Of a DNA stretch of 64,000 nucleotides, positions 14,051-26,040 are shown piece by piece. Within the stretch, counting starts at the first letter, position 1; the number at the start of each line of letters is the position of its first letter. The notes under the pieces are model-generated. The model did no database searches. It worked only from the letters and a program-made list of their open reading frames with translations, and was not told where the DNA came from. The position numbers and the translations under genes were made by a program. Source of the stretch: Phosphuga atrata (lineage: Eukaryota > Arthropoda > Insecta > Coleoptera > Silphidae); the NCBI GenBank assembly GCA_944588485.1, contig OX155895.1, positions 30,377,234 to 30,441,233 of the forward strand, written 5' to 3'.

Positions 14051-15769
14051 TTTTCAATAATTAAATTAAACTATGTTCAAATAAAATTAAATTATTTTCA
14101 AATAAAATTAAATTATTTTTAAATAAAATTAAATTATTTTCAAATAAAATTAAATTGTTTTCAAATTTCAAATTGTTTTCAAATAAAATTAAATTATTTT
14201 TAAATAAAATTAAATTATTTTCAAATTTCAAATTGTTTTCAAATAAAATTAAATTATTTTTAAATAAAATTAAATTATTTTCAAATAAAATTAAATTATT
14301 TTCAAATAAAATTAAATTATTGTCAAAAATAAAATTAAATTATTTTCAAATAAGATTAAATTATTTTCAAATAAAATTAAATTATTTTCAAATAAAATTA
14401 AATTATTTTCAAATAAAATTGAATTATTTTCAAATAAAATTAAATTATTTTCAAATAAAGTTAAATTATTTTCAAATAAAATTAAATTATTTTTAAATAA
14501 AATTAAATTATTTTCAATAATTAAATTAAACTATGTTCAAATAAAATTAAATTATTTTCAAATTTCAAATTGTTTTCAAATAAAATTAAATTATTTTTAA
14601 ATAAAATTAAATTATTTTCAAATTTCAAATTGTTTTCAAATAAAATTAAATTATTTTTAAATAAAATTAAATTATTTTCAAATAAAATTAAATTATTTCC
14701 AAAAATAAAATTAAATTATTTTCAAATAAAATTAAATTATTTTCAAAAATTAAATTAAATTATTTTCAAATAAAATTAAATTATTTTCAAATAAAATTAA
14801 ATTATTTTCAAATAAAATTAAATTATTTTCAAATAAAATTAAATTATTTTTAAATAAAATTAAATTATTTTCAATAATAAAATTAAATTATGTTCAAATA
14901 AAATTAAATTATTTTCAAATTTCAAATTGTTTTCAAATAAAATTAAATTGTTTTCAAATAAAATTAAATTATTTTTAAATAAAATTAAATTATTTTCAAA
15001 TTTCAAATTGTTTTCAAATAAAATTAAATTATTTTCAAAAATAAAATAAAATTATTTTCAAATAAAATTAAATTATTTTCAAATAAAATTAAATTATTTT
15101 CAAATTCCAAATTGTTTTCAAATAAAATGAAATTATTTTTAAATAAAATTAAATTATTTTCAAATTTCAAATTGTTTTCAAATAAAATTAAATTATTTTC
15201 AATTAAAATTAAATTATTTTCAAATAAAATTAAATTATTTCCAAAAATAAAATTAAATTATTTTCAAATAAAATTAAATTATTTTCAAAAATAAAATTAA
15301 ATTATTTTCAAATAAGATTAAATTATTTTAAAATAAAATTAAATTATTTTCAAATAAAATTAAATTATTTTCAAAAATAAAATTAAATTATTTTCAAATA
15401 AAATTAAATTATTTTCAAATAAAATTAAATTATTTTCAAATAAAATTAAATTATTGTCAAAAATAAAATTAAATTATTTTCAAATAAGATTAAATTATTT
15501 TCAAATAAAATTAAATTATTTTCAAATAAAATTAAATTATTTTCAAATAAAATTGAATTATTTTCAAATAAAATTAAATTATTTTCAAATAAAATTAAAT
15601 TATTTTCAAATAAAATTAAATTATTTTTAAATAAAATTAAATTATTTTCAAATAAAATTAAATTGTTTTCAAATTTCAAATTGTTTTCAAATAATATTAA
15701 ATTATTTTCAAATAAAATTAAATTATTTTTAAATAAAATTAAATTATTTTCAATAATAAAATTAAATTA
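14051..15769 (+). repeat. Higher-order repeat, copy 4 (cut off at the unique island)
   Basis: Follows copy 1 order (second CTATG delta at 14,508; later portions matching 9,194 and 9,528 at about 15,112 and 15,446) until a delta unit at 15,747-15,769. In other copies a TGTTC unit follows that delta. Here the satellite stops at that point and non-repeat DNA begins. Confidence 0.8.
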
Positions 15770-15830
15770 TATTTTATTTAGTTCTTGGGTAAAAGGATTT
15801 AATAAATAAAATTCTGATATATTGCCAACG
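15770..15830. other. Unique non-satellite island
   Basis: The only stretch unrelated to the 21-mer. It contains AGTTCTTGGGTAAAAGGATT and CTGATATATTGCCAACG and is about 23% G+C, with the window's only GGG and its only CCAACG. The left flank ends in a delta unit. The right flank resumes mid-unit (TTTAAATAAAATTAAATTA) in the HOR register found near 10,040, so about 200 bp of satellite seems replaced by about 60 bp of other DNA. On the minus strand, positions 15841 to 15767 are open for 25 codons. They include NISEFYLLNPFTQELNK, which does not look like repeat translation, but 25 codons is not evidence of a gene. It could be a transposon or gene remnant, filler DNA at a repaired break, or an assembly join. 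Confidence 0.8.
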
Positions 15831-16740
15831 TTTAAATAAAATTAAATTATTTCCAAAAATAAAATTAAATTATTTTCAAATAAAATTAAATTATTTTCAA
15901 ATAAAATTAAATTATTTTCAAAAATTAAATTAAATTATTTTCAAATAAAATTAAATTATTTTCAAATAAAATTGAATTATTTTCAAATAAAATTAAATTA
16001 TTTTCAAATAAAATTAAATTGTTTTCAAATTTCAAATTGTTTTCAAATAAAATTAAATTATTTTCAAATAAAATTAAATTATTTTCAAATAAAATTAAAT
16101 TATTTCCAAAAATAAAATTAAATTATTTTCAAATAAAATTAAATTATTTTCAAATAAAATTAAATTATTTTCAAAAATTAAATTAAATTATTTTCAAATA
16201 AAATCAAATTATTTTCAAATAAAATTAAATTATTTTCAAATAAAATTAAATTATTTTCAAATAAAATTAAATTATTTTTAAATAAAATTAAATTATTTTC
16301 AATAATAAAATTAAATTATGTTCAAATAAAATTAAATTATTTTCAAATTTTAAATTGTTTTCAAATAAAATTAAATTGTTTTCAAATAAAATTAAATTAT
16401 TTTTAAATAAAATTAAATTATTTTCAAATTTCAAATTGTTTTCAAATAAAATTAAATTATTTTCAAATAAAATTAAATTATTTTTAAATCAAATTAAATT
16501 ATTTTCAAATAAAATTAAATTATTTTCAAATAAAATTAAATTAATTTCAAATAAAATTAAATTATTTTCAAATAAAATTAAATATTTTTCAAATAAAATT
16601 AAATTATTTTCAAATATAATCAAATTATTTTCAAATAAAATTAAATTATTTTCAAATAAAATTAAATTATTTCCAAAAATAAAATAAAATTATTTTCAAA
16701 TAAAATTAAATTATTTTCAAATAAAATTAAATTATTTTCA
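15831..16740 (+). repeat. Satellite after the island
   Basis: Ordinary 21/18/23-bp array. It begins with a truncated unit and a TTTCC 23-mer and includes a delta/TGTTC block at about 16.3 kb followed by a beta pair. A run of twelve or more 21-mers without a 23-mer (about 16,440-16,670) leaves one frame open for 110 codons from a TTG. No gene seen. Confidence 0.8.
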
Positions 16741-18966
16741 AATTTCAAATTGTTTTCAAATAAAATTAAATTATTTTCAAATAAAATTGAATTATTTTTA
16801 AAAATAAAATTAAATTATTTTCAAATAAAATAAAATTATTTTTAAAAATAAAATTAAATTATTTTCAAATAAAATTAAATTATTTTTAAATCAAATTAAA
16901 TTATTTTCAAATAAAATTAAATTATTTTCAAATAAAATTAAATTATTTTCAAATAAAATTAAATTATTTTCAAATAGAATTAAATTATTTTCAAAAATAA
17001 AATTAAATCATTTTCAAATAAAATTAAAATATTTTCAAATAAAATTAAATTATTTTCAAATAAAATTAAATTATTTTCAAATAAAATTAAATTATTTAAA
17101 AAAAAAATTAAATTATTTTCAAATAAAATAAAATTATTTTTAAAATTAAAATTAAACTATTTTCTAATTAAACTATTACTGTCAAATAAAATTTATTTAT
17201 TTTCAAATAAAATTAAATAATTTTCAAAAATAATACTAAATTATTTTTAAATAAAATAAAATTATTTTCTAATAAAATTAAATTATTTTCAAATAAAATT
17301 AAATTATTTTCAAATAAAATTAAATTGTTTTCAAATTTCAAATTGTTTTCAAATAATATTAATTTATTTTCAAATTTCAAATTGTTTTCAAATAAAATTA
17401 AATTATTTTAAATAAAATTAAATTATTTTCAAATAAAATTAAATTATTTCCAAAAATAAAATTAAATTATTTTCAAATAAAATTAAATTATTTTCAAATA
17501 AAATTAAATTATTTTCAAAAATAAAATTAAATTATTCTCAAATGAAATTAAATTATTTTCAAATTAAATTAAATTATTTTCAAATAAAATAAAATTATTG
17601 TCAAAAATAAAATAAAATTATTTTCAAATGTTAAATTATTTTTAAATAAAATTAAATTATTTTCAAATAAAATTAAATAATTTTCAAATAAAATTAAATT
17701 ATTTTCAAATAAAATTAAATTATTTTTAAATAAAATTAAATTATTTTCAAATAAAATTAAATAATTTTCAAATAAAATTAAATTATTTTCAAATAAAATT
17801 AAATTATTTTCAAATAAAATTAAATTATTTTGAAATAAAATTAAATTATTTTCAAATTTCAAATTGTTTTCAAATAAAATTAAATTATTTTCAAATAAAA
17901 TTGAATTATTTTTAAAAATAAAATTAAATTATTTTCAAATAAAATAAAATTATTTTTAAAAATAAAATTAAATTATTTTCAAATAAAATTAAATTAATTT
18001 TAAATCAAATTAAATTATTTTCAAATAAAATTAAATTATTTTCAAATAAAATTAAATTATTTTCAAATAAAATTAAATTATTTTCAAATAGAATTAAATT
18101 ATTTTCAAAAATAAAATTAAATCATTTTCAAATAAAATTAAATTATTTTCAAATAAAATTAAATTATTTTCAAATAAAATTAAATTATTTTCAAATAAAA
18201 TTAAATTATTTAAAAAAAAATTAAATTATTTTCAAATAAAATAAAATTATTTTTAAAATTAAAATTAAACTATTTTCTAATTAAACTATTACTGTCAAAT
18301 AAAATTTATTTATTTTCAAATAAAATTAAATAATTTTCAAAAATAATACTAAATTATTTTTAAATAAAATAAAATTATTTTCTAATAAAATTAAATTATT
18401 TTCAAATAAAATTAAATTATTTTCAAATAAAATTAAATTGTTTTCAAATTTCAAATTGTTTTCAAATAATATTAAATTATTTTCAAATTTCAAATTGTTT
18501 TCAAATAAAATTAAATTATTTTAAATAAAATTAAATTATTTTCAAATAAAATTAAATTATTTCCAAAAATAAAATTAAATTATTTTCAAATAAAATTAAA
18601 TTATTTTCAAATAAAATTAAATTATTTTCAAAAATAAAATTAAATTATTCTCAAATAAAATTAAATTATTTTCAAATTAAATTAAATTATTTTCAAATAA
18701 AATAAAATTATTGTCAAAAATAAAATAAAATTATTTTCAAATGTTAAATTATTTTCAAATAAAATTAAATTATTTTCAAATAAAATTAAATAATTTTCAA
18801 ATAAAATTAAATTATTTTCAAATAAAATTAAATTATTTTTAAATAAAATTAAATTATTTTCAAATAAAATTAAATAATTTTCAAATAAAATTAAATTATT
18901 TTCAAATAAAATTAAATTATTTTTAAATAAAATTAAATTATTTTGAAATAAAATTAAATTATTTTC
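16741..18966 (+). repeat. 1,113-bp tandem duplication
   Basis: Two adjacent copies, about 16,741-17,853 and 17,854-18,966. Landmarks repeat at exactly 1,113 bp: ACTGTC at 17,178 and 18,291, the TTTTCAAAAATAATACT P tail at 17,221 and 18,334, and the GTCAAAAATAAAATAAAA unit at 17,600 and 18,713. Each copy includes the diverged ACTATTTTCTAATTAAACTA stretch and a P segment. Differences are few. Confidence 0.85.
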
Positions 18967-20105
18967 AAATAAAATTAAATTATTTTCAAATAAAATTAAA
19001 TTATTTTCAATAATAAAATTAAATTATGTTCAAATAAAATTAAATTATTTTCAAATTTCAAATTGTTTTAAAATAAAATTAAATTATTTTTAAATAAAAT
19101 TAAATTATTTTCAAATTTCAAATTGTTTTCAAATAAAATTAAATTATTTTCAAATAAAATTAAATTATTTTCAAATAAAATTAAATTGTCCAAAATAAAA
19201 TTAAATTATTTTCAAATAAGATTAAATTACTTTCAAATAAAATTAAATTATTTTCAAATAAAATTAAATTATTTTCAAATAAAATTAAATTATTTTCAAA
19301 TAAAATTAAATTATTGTAAAATAAAATTAAATTTTTAAAAATAAAATTAAATTATTTTCAAATAAAATTAAATTTTCAAAAATAAAATTAAATTATTTTC
19401 AAATAAAATTAAATTATTTTCAAATAAAATTAAATTATTTTCAAATAAAATTAAATTATTTTCAAATAAAATTAAATAATTTTCAAATAAAATTAAATTA
19501 TTTTCAAATAAAATTAAATTATTTTTAAATAAAATTAAATTATTTTCAATACTTAAATTAAATTATGTTCAAATAAAATTAAATTATTTTTAAATTTCAA
19601 ATTGTTTTCAAATAAAATTAAATTATTTTTTAATAAAATTAAATTATTTTCAAATTTCAAATTGTTTTCAAATAAAATTAAATTATTTTCAAATAAAATT
19701 AAATTATTTCCAAAAATAAAATAAAATTATTTTCAAATAAAATTAAATTATTTTCAAATAAAATTAATATATTTTCAAAAATAAAATTAAATTATTTTCA
19801 AATAAAATTAAATGATTTTCAAATAAAATTAAATTATTTTCAAATAAAATTAAATTATTTTCAAATAAAATTAAATTATTTTTAAATAAAATTAAATTAT
19901 TTTCAATAATAAAATTAAATTATGTTCAAATAAAGTTAAATTATTTTCAAATTTCAAATTGTTTTCAAATAAAATTAAATTGTTTTCAAATAAAATTAAA
20001 TTATTTTTAAATAAAATTAAATTATTTTCAAATTTCAAATTGTTTTCATATAAAATTAAATTATTTTCAAATAAAATTAAATTATTTTCAAATAAAATTA
20101 AATTA
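18967..20105 (+). repeat. Satellite with damaged units
   Basis: Mostly 21-mers with several shortened units (for example AAATTGTCCAAAATAAAA near 19,187 and TTTTCAAAAATAAAA units missing several bases near 19,330-19,380). Delta/TGTTC-beta blocks lie near 19.0, 19.55 and 19.9 kb. No gene seen. Confidence 0.75.
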
Positions 20106-20457
20106 TTTCCAAAAATAAAATAAAATTATTTTCAAATAAAATTAAATTATTTTCAAAAATAAAATTAAATTATTTTCAAATAAAATTAAATTATTTCCAA
20201 AAATAAAATTAAATTATTTTCAAATAAAATTAAATTATTTTCAAAAATAAAATAAAATTATTTTCAAATAAAATTAAATTATTTCCAAAAATAAAATTAA
20301 ATTATTTTCAAATAAAATTAAATTATTTTCAAAAATAAAATTAATTTATTTTCAAATAAAATTAAATTATTTCCAAAAATAAAATAAAATTATTTTCAAA
20401 TAAAATTAAATTATTTTCAAAAATAAAATTAAATTATTTTCAAATAAGATTAAATTA
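20106..20457 (+). repeat. 88-bp tandem sub-repeat, four copies
   Basis: A four-unit cassette (TTTCC 23-mer, 21-mer, TTTTCAAAAAT 23-mer, 21-mer; 23+21+23+21 = 88 bp) starts at 20,106, 20,194, 20,282 and 20,370. The set is duplicated at 23,963. It is a two-23-mer relative of the 86-bp cassette. Confidence 0.9.
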
Positions 20458-22200
20458 TTTTCAAATAAAATTAAATTATTTTCAAATAAAATTAAATTAT
20501 TTTTAAAAATAAAATTAAATTATTTTCAAATAAAATTACATTATTTTCAAATAAAATTAAATTATTTTCAAATAAAATTAAATTATTTCCAAAAATAAAA
20601 TAAAATTAATTTCAAATAAAATTAAATTATTTTCAAATAAAATTAAATTATTGTTAAAAATAAAATAAAATTATTTTCAAATAAGATTAAATTATTTTCA
20701 AATAAAATTAAATTATTTTCAAATAAAATTAAATTATTTTCAAATAAAATAAAATTATTTTTAAATAAAATAAAATTATTTTCAAACAAAATTAAATTAT
20801 TTTCAAATAAAATTAAATTATTTTTAAATAAAATTAAATTATTTTCAATAATAAAATAAAATTATGTTCAAATAAAATTAAATTATTTTCAAATTTCAAA
20901 TTGTTTTCAAATAAAATTAAATTATTTTTAAATAAAATTAAATTATTTTCAAATTTCAAATGTTTTCAAATAAAATTAAATTACTTTTAAATAAAATTAA
21001 ATTATTTTCAAATAAAATGAAATTATTTTCAAATAAAATTAAATTATTTCCAAAAATAAAATAAAATTATTTTCAAATAAAATAAAATTATTTTCAAATA
21101 AAATAAAATTATTTTCAAAAACTAAATTAAATTATTTTCAAATAAAATTAAATTATTTTCAAATAAAATTAAATTATTTTCAAATAAAAATAAATTATTT
21201 TCAAATAAAATTAAATTATTTTCAAATTTCAAATTGTTTTCAAATAAAATTAAATTATTTTCAAATAAAATTAAATTATTTTCAAATAAAATTAAATTAT
21301 TTCCAAAAATAAAATAAAATTATTTTCAAATAAAATTAAATTATTTTCAAATAAAATTAAATTATTTTCAAATAAAATTAAATTATTTTCAAAAATAAAA
21401 TTAAACTATTTTCAAATAAGATTAAATTATTTTCAAATAAAATTAAATTATTTTCAAATAAAATTAAATTATTTTCAAATAAAATTAAATTATTTTCAAA
21501 AATAAAATTAAATTATTTTCAAATAAAATAAAATTATTTTCAAATAAAACTAAATTATTTTTAAATAAAATTAAATTATTGTCAAAAATAAAATTAAATT
21601 ATTTTCAAATAAGATTAAATTATTTTCAAATAAAATTAAATTATTTTCAAATAAAATTAAATTATTTTCAAATAAAATTAAATTATTTTCAAATAAAATT
21701 AAATTATTTTTAAATAAAATTAAATTATTTTCAAATAAAATGAAATTATTTTCAATAATAAAATTAAATTATGTTCAAATAAAATTTAATTATTTTCTAA
21801 TAAAATTAAATTATTTTCACATATAATTAAATTATATTCAAATAGATTTAAATAATTTTATTTTCAAATAAAATTGACCTATTTTCAAATAAAATTAAAT
21901 CATACTCAAAATAATAAATTATTTTCAAATAAAATTAAAATATTTTCAAAAATAAAATTAAATTATTTTCAAATAAAATTAAATTATTTTCAAATAAAAT
22001 TAAATTATTTTTAAATAAAATTAAATTATTTTCAAATGAAATTAAATTATTTTCAATAATAAAATTAAATTATGTTCAAATAAAATTAAATTATTTTCAA
22101 ATAAAATTAAATTATTTTCAAATAAAATTAAATTATTTTCAAATAAAGTTAAATTATTTTTAAAAATAAAAATAAATTATTTTCAAATAAAATTAATATA
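20458..22200 (+). repeat. Satellite, partner of the 24.3-25.5 kb region
   Basis: Carries landmarks in the same order as about 24.3-25.5 kb: an ACTAAATTAAATT unit (about 21,120 and 24,590) and a CACATATAATTAAATTATAT segment (about 21,819 and 25,107). The offset changes from 3,857 to 3,288 bp through indels. The segment at 21,781-21,905 is a diverged relative of G: it shares CACATATAATT and CAAATAGATTTAAA but lacks the TTTTGTATT block. No gene seen. Confidence 0.7.
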
Positions 22201-22525
22201 TTTAAAAAAAAAAAAAAATTATTGTCAAATAAAATTAATTTATTTTCAAATAAAATATAATTATTTTCAAAAATAATATTAAATTATTTTTAAATAAAAT
22301 TAAATTATTTTGAAATGAAATTAAATTATTTTTAAATAAAATTAAATTATTTTCAAATAAAATTAAATTTTTTTTAAATAAAATTAAATTATTTTCAAAT
22401 AAAATTAAATTATTTTCAAATAAAATTAAATTATTTTCAAATAAAATTAAATTATTTTTAAATAAAATTAGATTATTTTCAAATAAAATTAAATTATTTT
22501 GAATTATGTTCAAAATTATGTTCAA
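22201..22525 (+). repeat. Diverged stretch with A15 run and first M segment
   Basis: An uninterrupted run of 15 A at 22,204-22,218 is the longest homopolymer I found. It is followed by TTATTGTC and ten or more 21-mers mostly of the TTTTT and TTTTC types. At 22,501 comes the first M segment, recognised by two direct copies of ATTATGTTCAAA and a downstream AAAAAACATTTAATT. Confidence 0.75.
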
Positions 22526-23962
22526 ATAAAATTAAATTATTTTCAAAAAACATTTAATTATTTTCAAATAAAATTAAAATAATTTCAAACAAAATTAAAT
22601 TATTTTCAAATAAAATTAAATTATTTTTAAAAATGAAATAAAATTATTTTCAAATAAAATTAAATTATTAAAAAAAAATTAAATTACTGTCAAATAAAAT
22701 TAAATAATTTTCAAAAATAATACTAAATTATTTTTAAATAAAATTAAATTATTTTCAAATAAAATTAAATTATTTTCAAATAAAATTAAATTATTTTCAA
22801 ATAAAATTAAATTGTTTTCAAATTTCAAATTGTTTTCAAATAATATTAAATTATTTTCAAATTTCAAATTGTTTTCAAATAAAATTAAATTATTTTAAAT
22901 AAAATTAAATTATTTTCAAATAAAATAAATTATTTCCAAAAATAAAATTAAAGTATTTTCAAATAAAATTAAATTATTTTCAAATAAAATTAAATTATTT
23001 TCAAAAATAAAATTAAATTATTTTCAAATAAGATTAAATTATTTTCAAATAAAATTAAATTATTTTCAAATAAAATTAAATTATTTTTTAAATAAAATTA
23101 AATTATTTTGAAATAAAATAAAATTATTTTCAAATAAAATTAAATTATTTTCAAATAAAATTAAATTATTTTCAAAAATAAAATTAAATTGTCAAAAATA
23201 AAATTAAATTATTTTCAAATAAGATTAAATTATTTTCAAATAAAATTAAATTATTTTCAAATAAAATTAAATTATTTTCAACTAAAATTATATTATTTTC
23301 AAATAAAATTAAATTATTTTCAAATAAAATTTAATTATTTTTAAATAAAATTAAATTATTTTTAATAATTAAATTAAATTATGTTCAAATAAAAATAAAT
23401 TATTTTCAAATTTCAAAATGTTTTCAAATAAAATTAAATTATTTTTAAATAAAATTAAATTATTTTCAAATTTCAAATTGTTTTCAAATAAAATTAAATT
23501 ATTTTCAAATAAAATTAAATTATTTCCAAAAATAAAATAAAATTATTTTCAAATAAAATTAAATTATTTTCAAATAAAATTAAATTATTTTCAAAAATTA
23601 AATTAAATTATTTTCAAATAAAATTAAATTATTTTCAAATAAAATTTAATTGTTTTCAAATAAAATTAAATTATTTTCAAATAAAATTAAATTATTTTCA
23701 AATAAAATTAAATTATTTCCAAAAATAAAATAAAATTATTTTCAAATAAAATTAAATTATTTTCAAATAAAATTAAATTATTTTCAAATAAAATTAAATT
23801 ATTTTCAAATTTCAAATTGTTTTCAATAAAATTAAATTGTTTTCAAATAAAATTAAATCATTTTTAAATAAAATTAAATTATTTTCAAATTTCAAATTGT
23901 TTTCAAATAAAATTAAATTATTTTCAAATAAAATTAAATTATTTTCAAATAAAATTAAATTA
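22526..23962 (+). repeat. Satellite with a P-like segment and delta-beta blocks
   Basis: ACTGTC at 22,686 marks a P segment that lacks the TTTATTTATTTT portion (about 21 bp shorter than other copies). A beta pair and then delta/beta blocks near 23.35 and 23.85 kb follow. No gene seen. Confidence 0.7.
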
Positions 23963-24314
23963 TTTCCAAAAATAAAATTAAATTATTTTCAAATAAAATT
24001 AAATTATTTTCAAAAATAAAATTAAATGATTTTCAAATAAAATTAAATTATTTCCAAAAATAAAATTAAATTATTTTCAAATAAAATTAAATTATTTTCA
24101 AAAATAAAATAAAATTATTTTCAAATAAAATTAAATTATTTCCAAAAACAAAATTAAATTATTTTCAAATAAAATTAAATTATTTTCAAAAATAAAATTA
24201 AATTATTTTCAAATAAAATTAAATTATTTCCAAAAATAAAATAAAATTATTTTCAAATAAAATTAAATTATTTTCAAAAATAAAATTAAATTATTTTCAA
24301 ATAAGATTAAATTA
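23963..24314 (+). repeat. 88-bp tandem sub-repeat, second four-copy set
   Basis: TTTCC 23-mers start at 23,963, 24,051, 24,139 and 24,227, 88 bp apart, with the same unit order as at 20,106. The offset between the two sets is 3,857 bp, so the block was copied as a whole after the four copies formed, or the two sets expanded in parallel. Confidence 0.88.
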
Positions 24315-26040
24315 TTTTCAAATAAAATTAAATTATTTCCAAATAAAATTAAATTATTTTCAAAAATAAAATTAAATTATTTTCAAATAAAATTAAATTA
24401 TTTTCAAATAAAATTAAATTATTTTCAAATAAAATTAAATTATTTCCAAAAATAAAATTTAATTATTTTCAAATAAAATTAAATTATTTTCAAATAAAAT
24501 TAAATTATTTCCAAAAATAAAATAAAATTATTTTCAAATAAAATAAAATTATTTTCAAATAAAATAAAATTATTTTCAAAAACTAAATTAAATTATTTTC
24601 AAATAAAATTAAATTATTTTCAAATAAAATAAAATTATTTTCAAATAAAATTAAATTATTTTCAAATAAAATTAAATTATTTTCAAATTTCAAATTGTTT
24701 TCAAATAAAATTAAATTATTTTCAAATAAAATTAAATTATTTTCAAATAAAATTTAATTATTTTCAAATAAAATTAAATTATTTTCAAAAATAAAATTAA
24801 ATTATTTTAAATAAAATTAAATTATTTTCAAATAAAACTAAATTATTTTCAAATAAAATTAAATTATTGTCAAAAATAAAATTAAATTATTTTCAAATAA
24901 GATTAAATTATTTTCAAATAAAATTAAATTATTTTCAAATAAAATTAAATTATTTTCAAATAAAATTAAATTATTTTCAAATAAAATTAAATTATTTTTA
25001 AATAAAATTAAATTATTTTCAAATAAAATTAAATTATTTTCAATAATAAAATTAAATTATGTTCAAATAAAATTAAATTATTTTCTAATAAAATTAAATT
25101 ATTTTCACATATAATTAAATTATATTCAAATAGATTTAAATAATTTTATTTTCAAATGAAATTTACTTATTTTTAAATAAAATTAAATTATTCTCAAAAA
25201 TAATAAATTATTTTTAAATAAAATTAAATTATTTTCAAAAATAAAATTAAATTATTTTCAAATAAAATTAAATTATTTTCAAATAAAATTAAATTATTTT
25301 CAAATAAAATTAAATTATTTTCAAATGAAATTAAATTATTTTTAATAATAAAATTAAATTATGTTCAAATAAAATTAAATTATTTTCAAATAAAATTAAA
25401 TTATTTTCAAATAAAATTAAATTATTTTCAAATAAAGTTAAATTATTTTTAAAAATAAAATAAAAATATTTTCAAATAAAATTAATATATTTTCAAATAA
25501 AATAAAATTATTTTCAAAAATAATATTAAATTATTTTTAAATAAAATTAAATTATTTTCTAACAAAATTAAATTGTTTTCAAATAAAATTAAATTATTTT
25601 CAAATTTCAAATTGTTTTCAAATAAAATTAAATTATTTTCAAATAAAATTAAATTATTTTCAAATTTCAAATTGTTTTCAAATAAAATTAAATTATTTTC
25701 AAATAAAATTAAATGATTTTCAAATAAAATTAAATTATTTTCAAATAAAATCTAATTATTTTCAAATAAAATAAAATTATTTTCAAAATAAATATTAAAT
25801 TATTTTTAAATAAAATTAAATTATTTTCTAACAAAATTAAATTGTTTTCAAATAAAATTAAATTATTTTTAAATTTCAAATTGTTTTCAAATAAAATTAA
25901 ATTATTTTCAAATAAAATTAAATTATTTTCAAATTTCAAATTGTTTTCAAATAAAATTAAAATATTTTCAAATAAAATTAAATGATTTTTAAATAAAATT
26001 AAATTATTTTCAAATAAAATCAAATTATTTTCAAATAAAA
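24315..26040 (+). repeat. Satellite, duplicate of the 20.5-22.2 kb region, then beta-rich stretch
   Basis: Through about 25.45 kb this follows the order of 20.5-22.2 kb, including the G-like segment at about 25,075-25,200. From 25.5 kb it holds two similar stretches (about 25,500-25,690 and 25,760-26,000) with TTTTCTAACAAAATTAAATTG and paired betas. The first matches about 27,640-27,810 at an offset of 2,136 bp. Confidence 0.7.

Noticed and set aside
15767..15844. Minus-strand 25-codon open stretch in the island as a real gene
   Set aside because: Too short, bounded by satellite stops on both sides, and no start codon in context. It is kept only as a possible fragment of something once coding.
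22501..22535. Short ATG reading frame in M (ATGTTCAAAATTATG)
   Set aside because: It gives seven codons before TAA and is repeated identically in about 20 copies, a by-product of the duplicated ATTATGTTCAAA motif.
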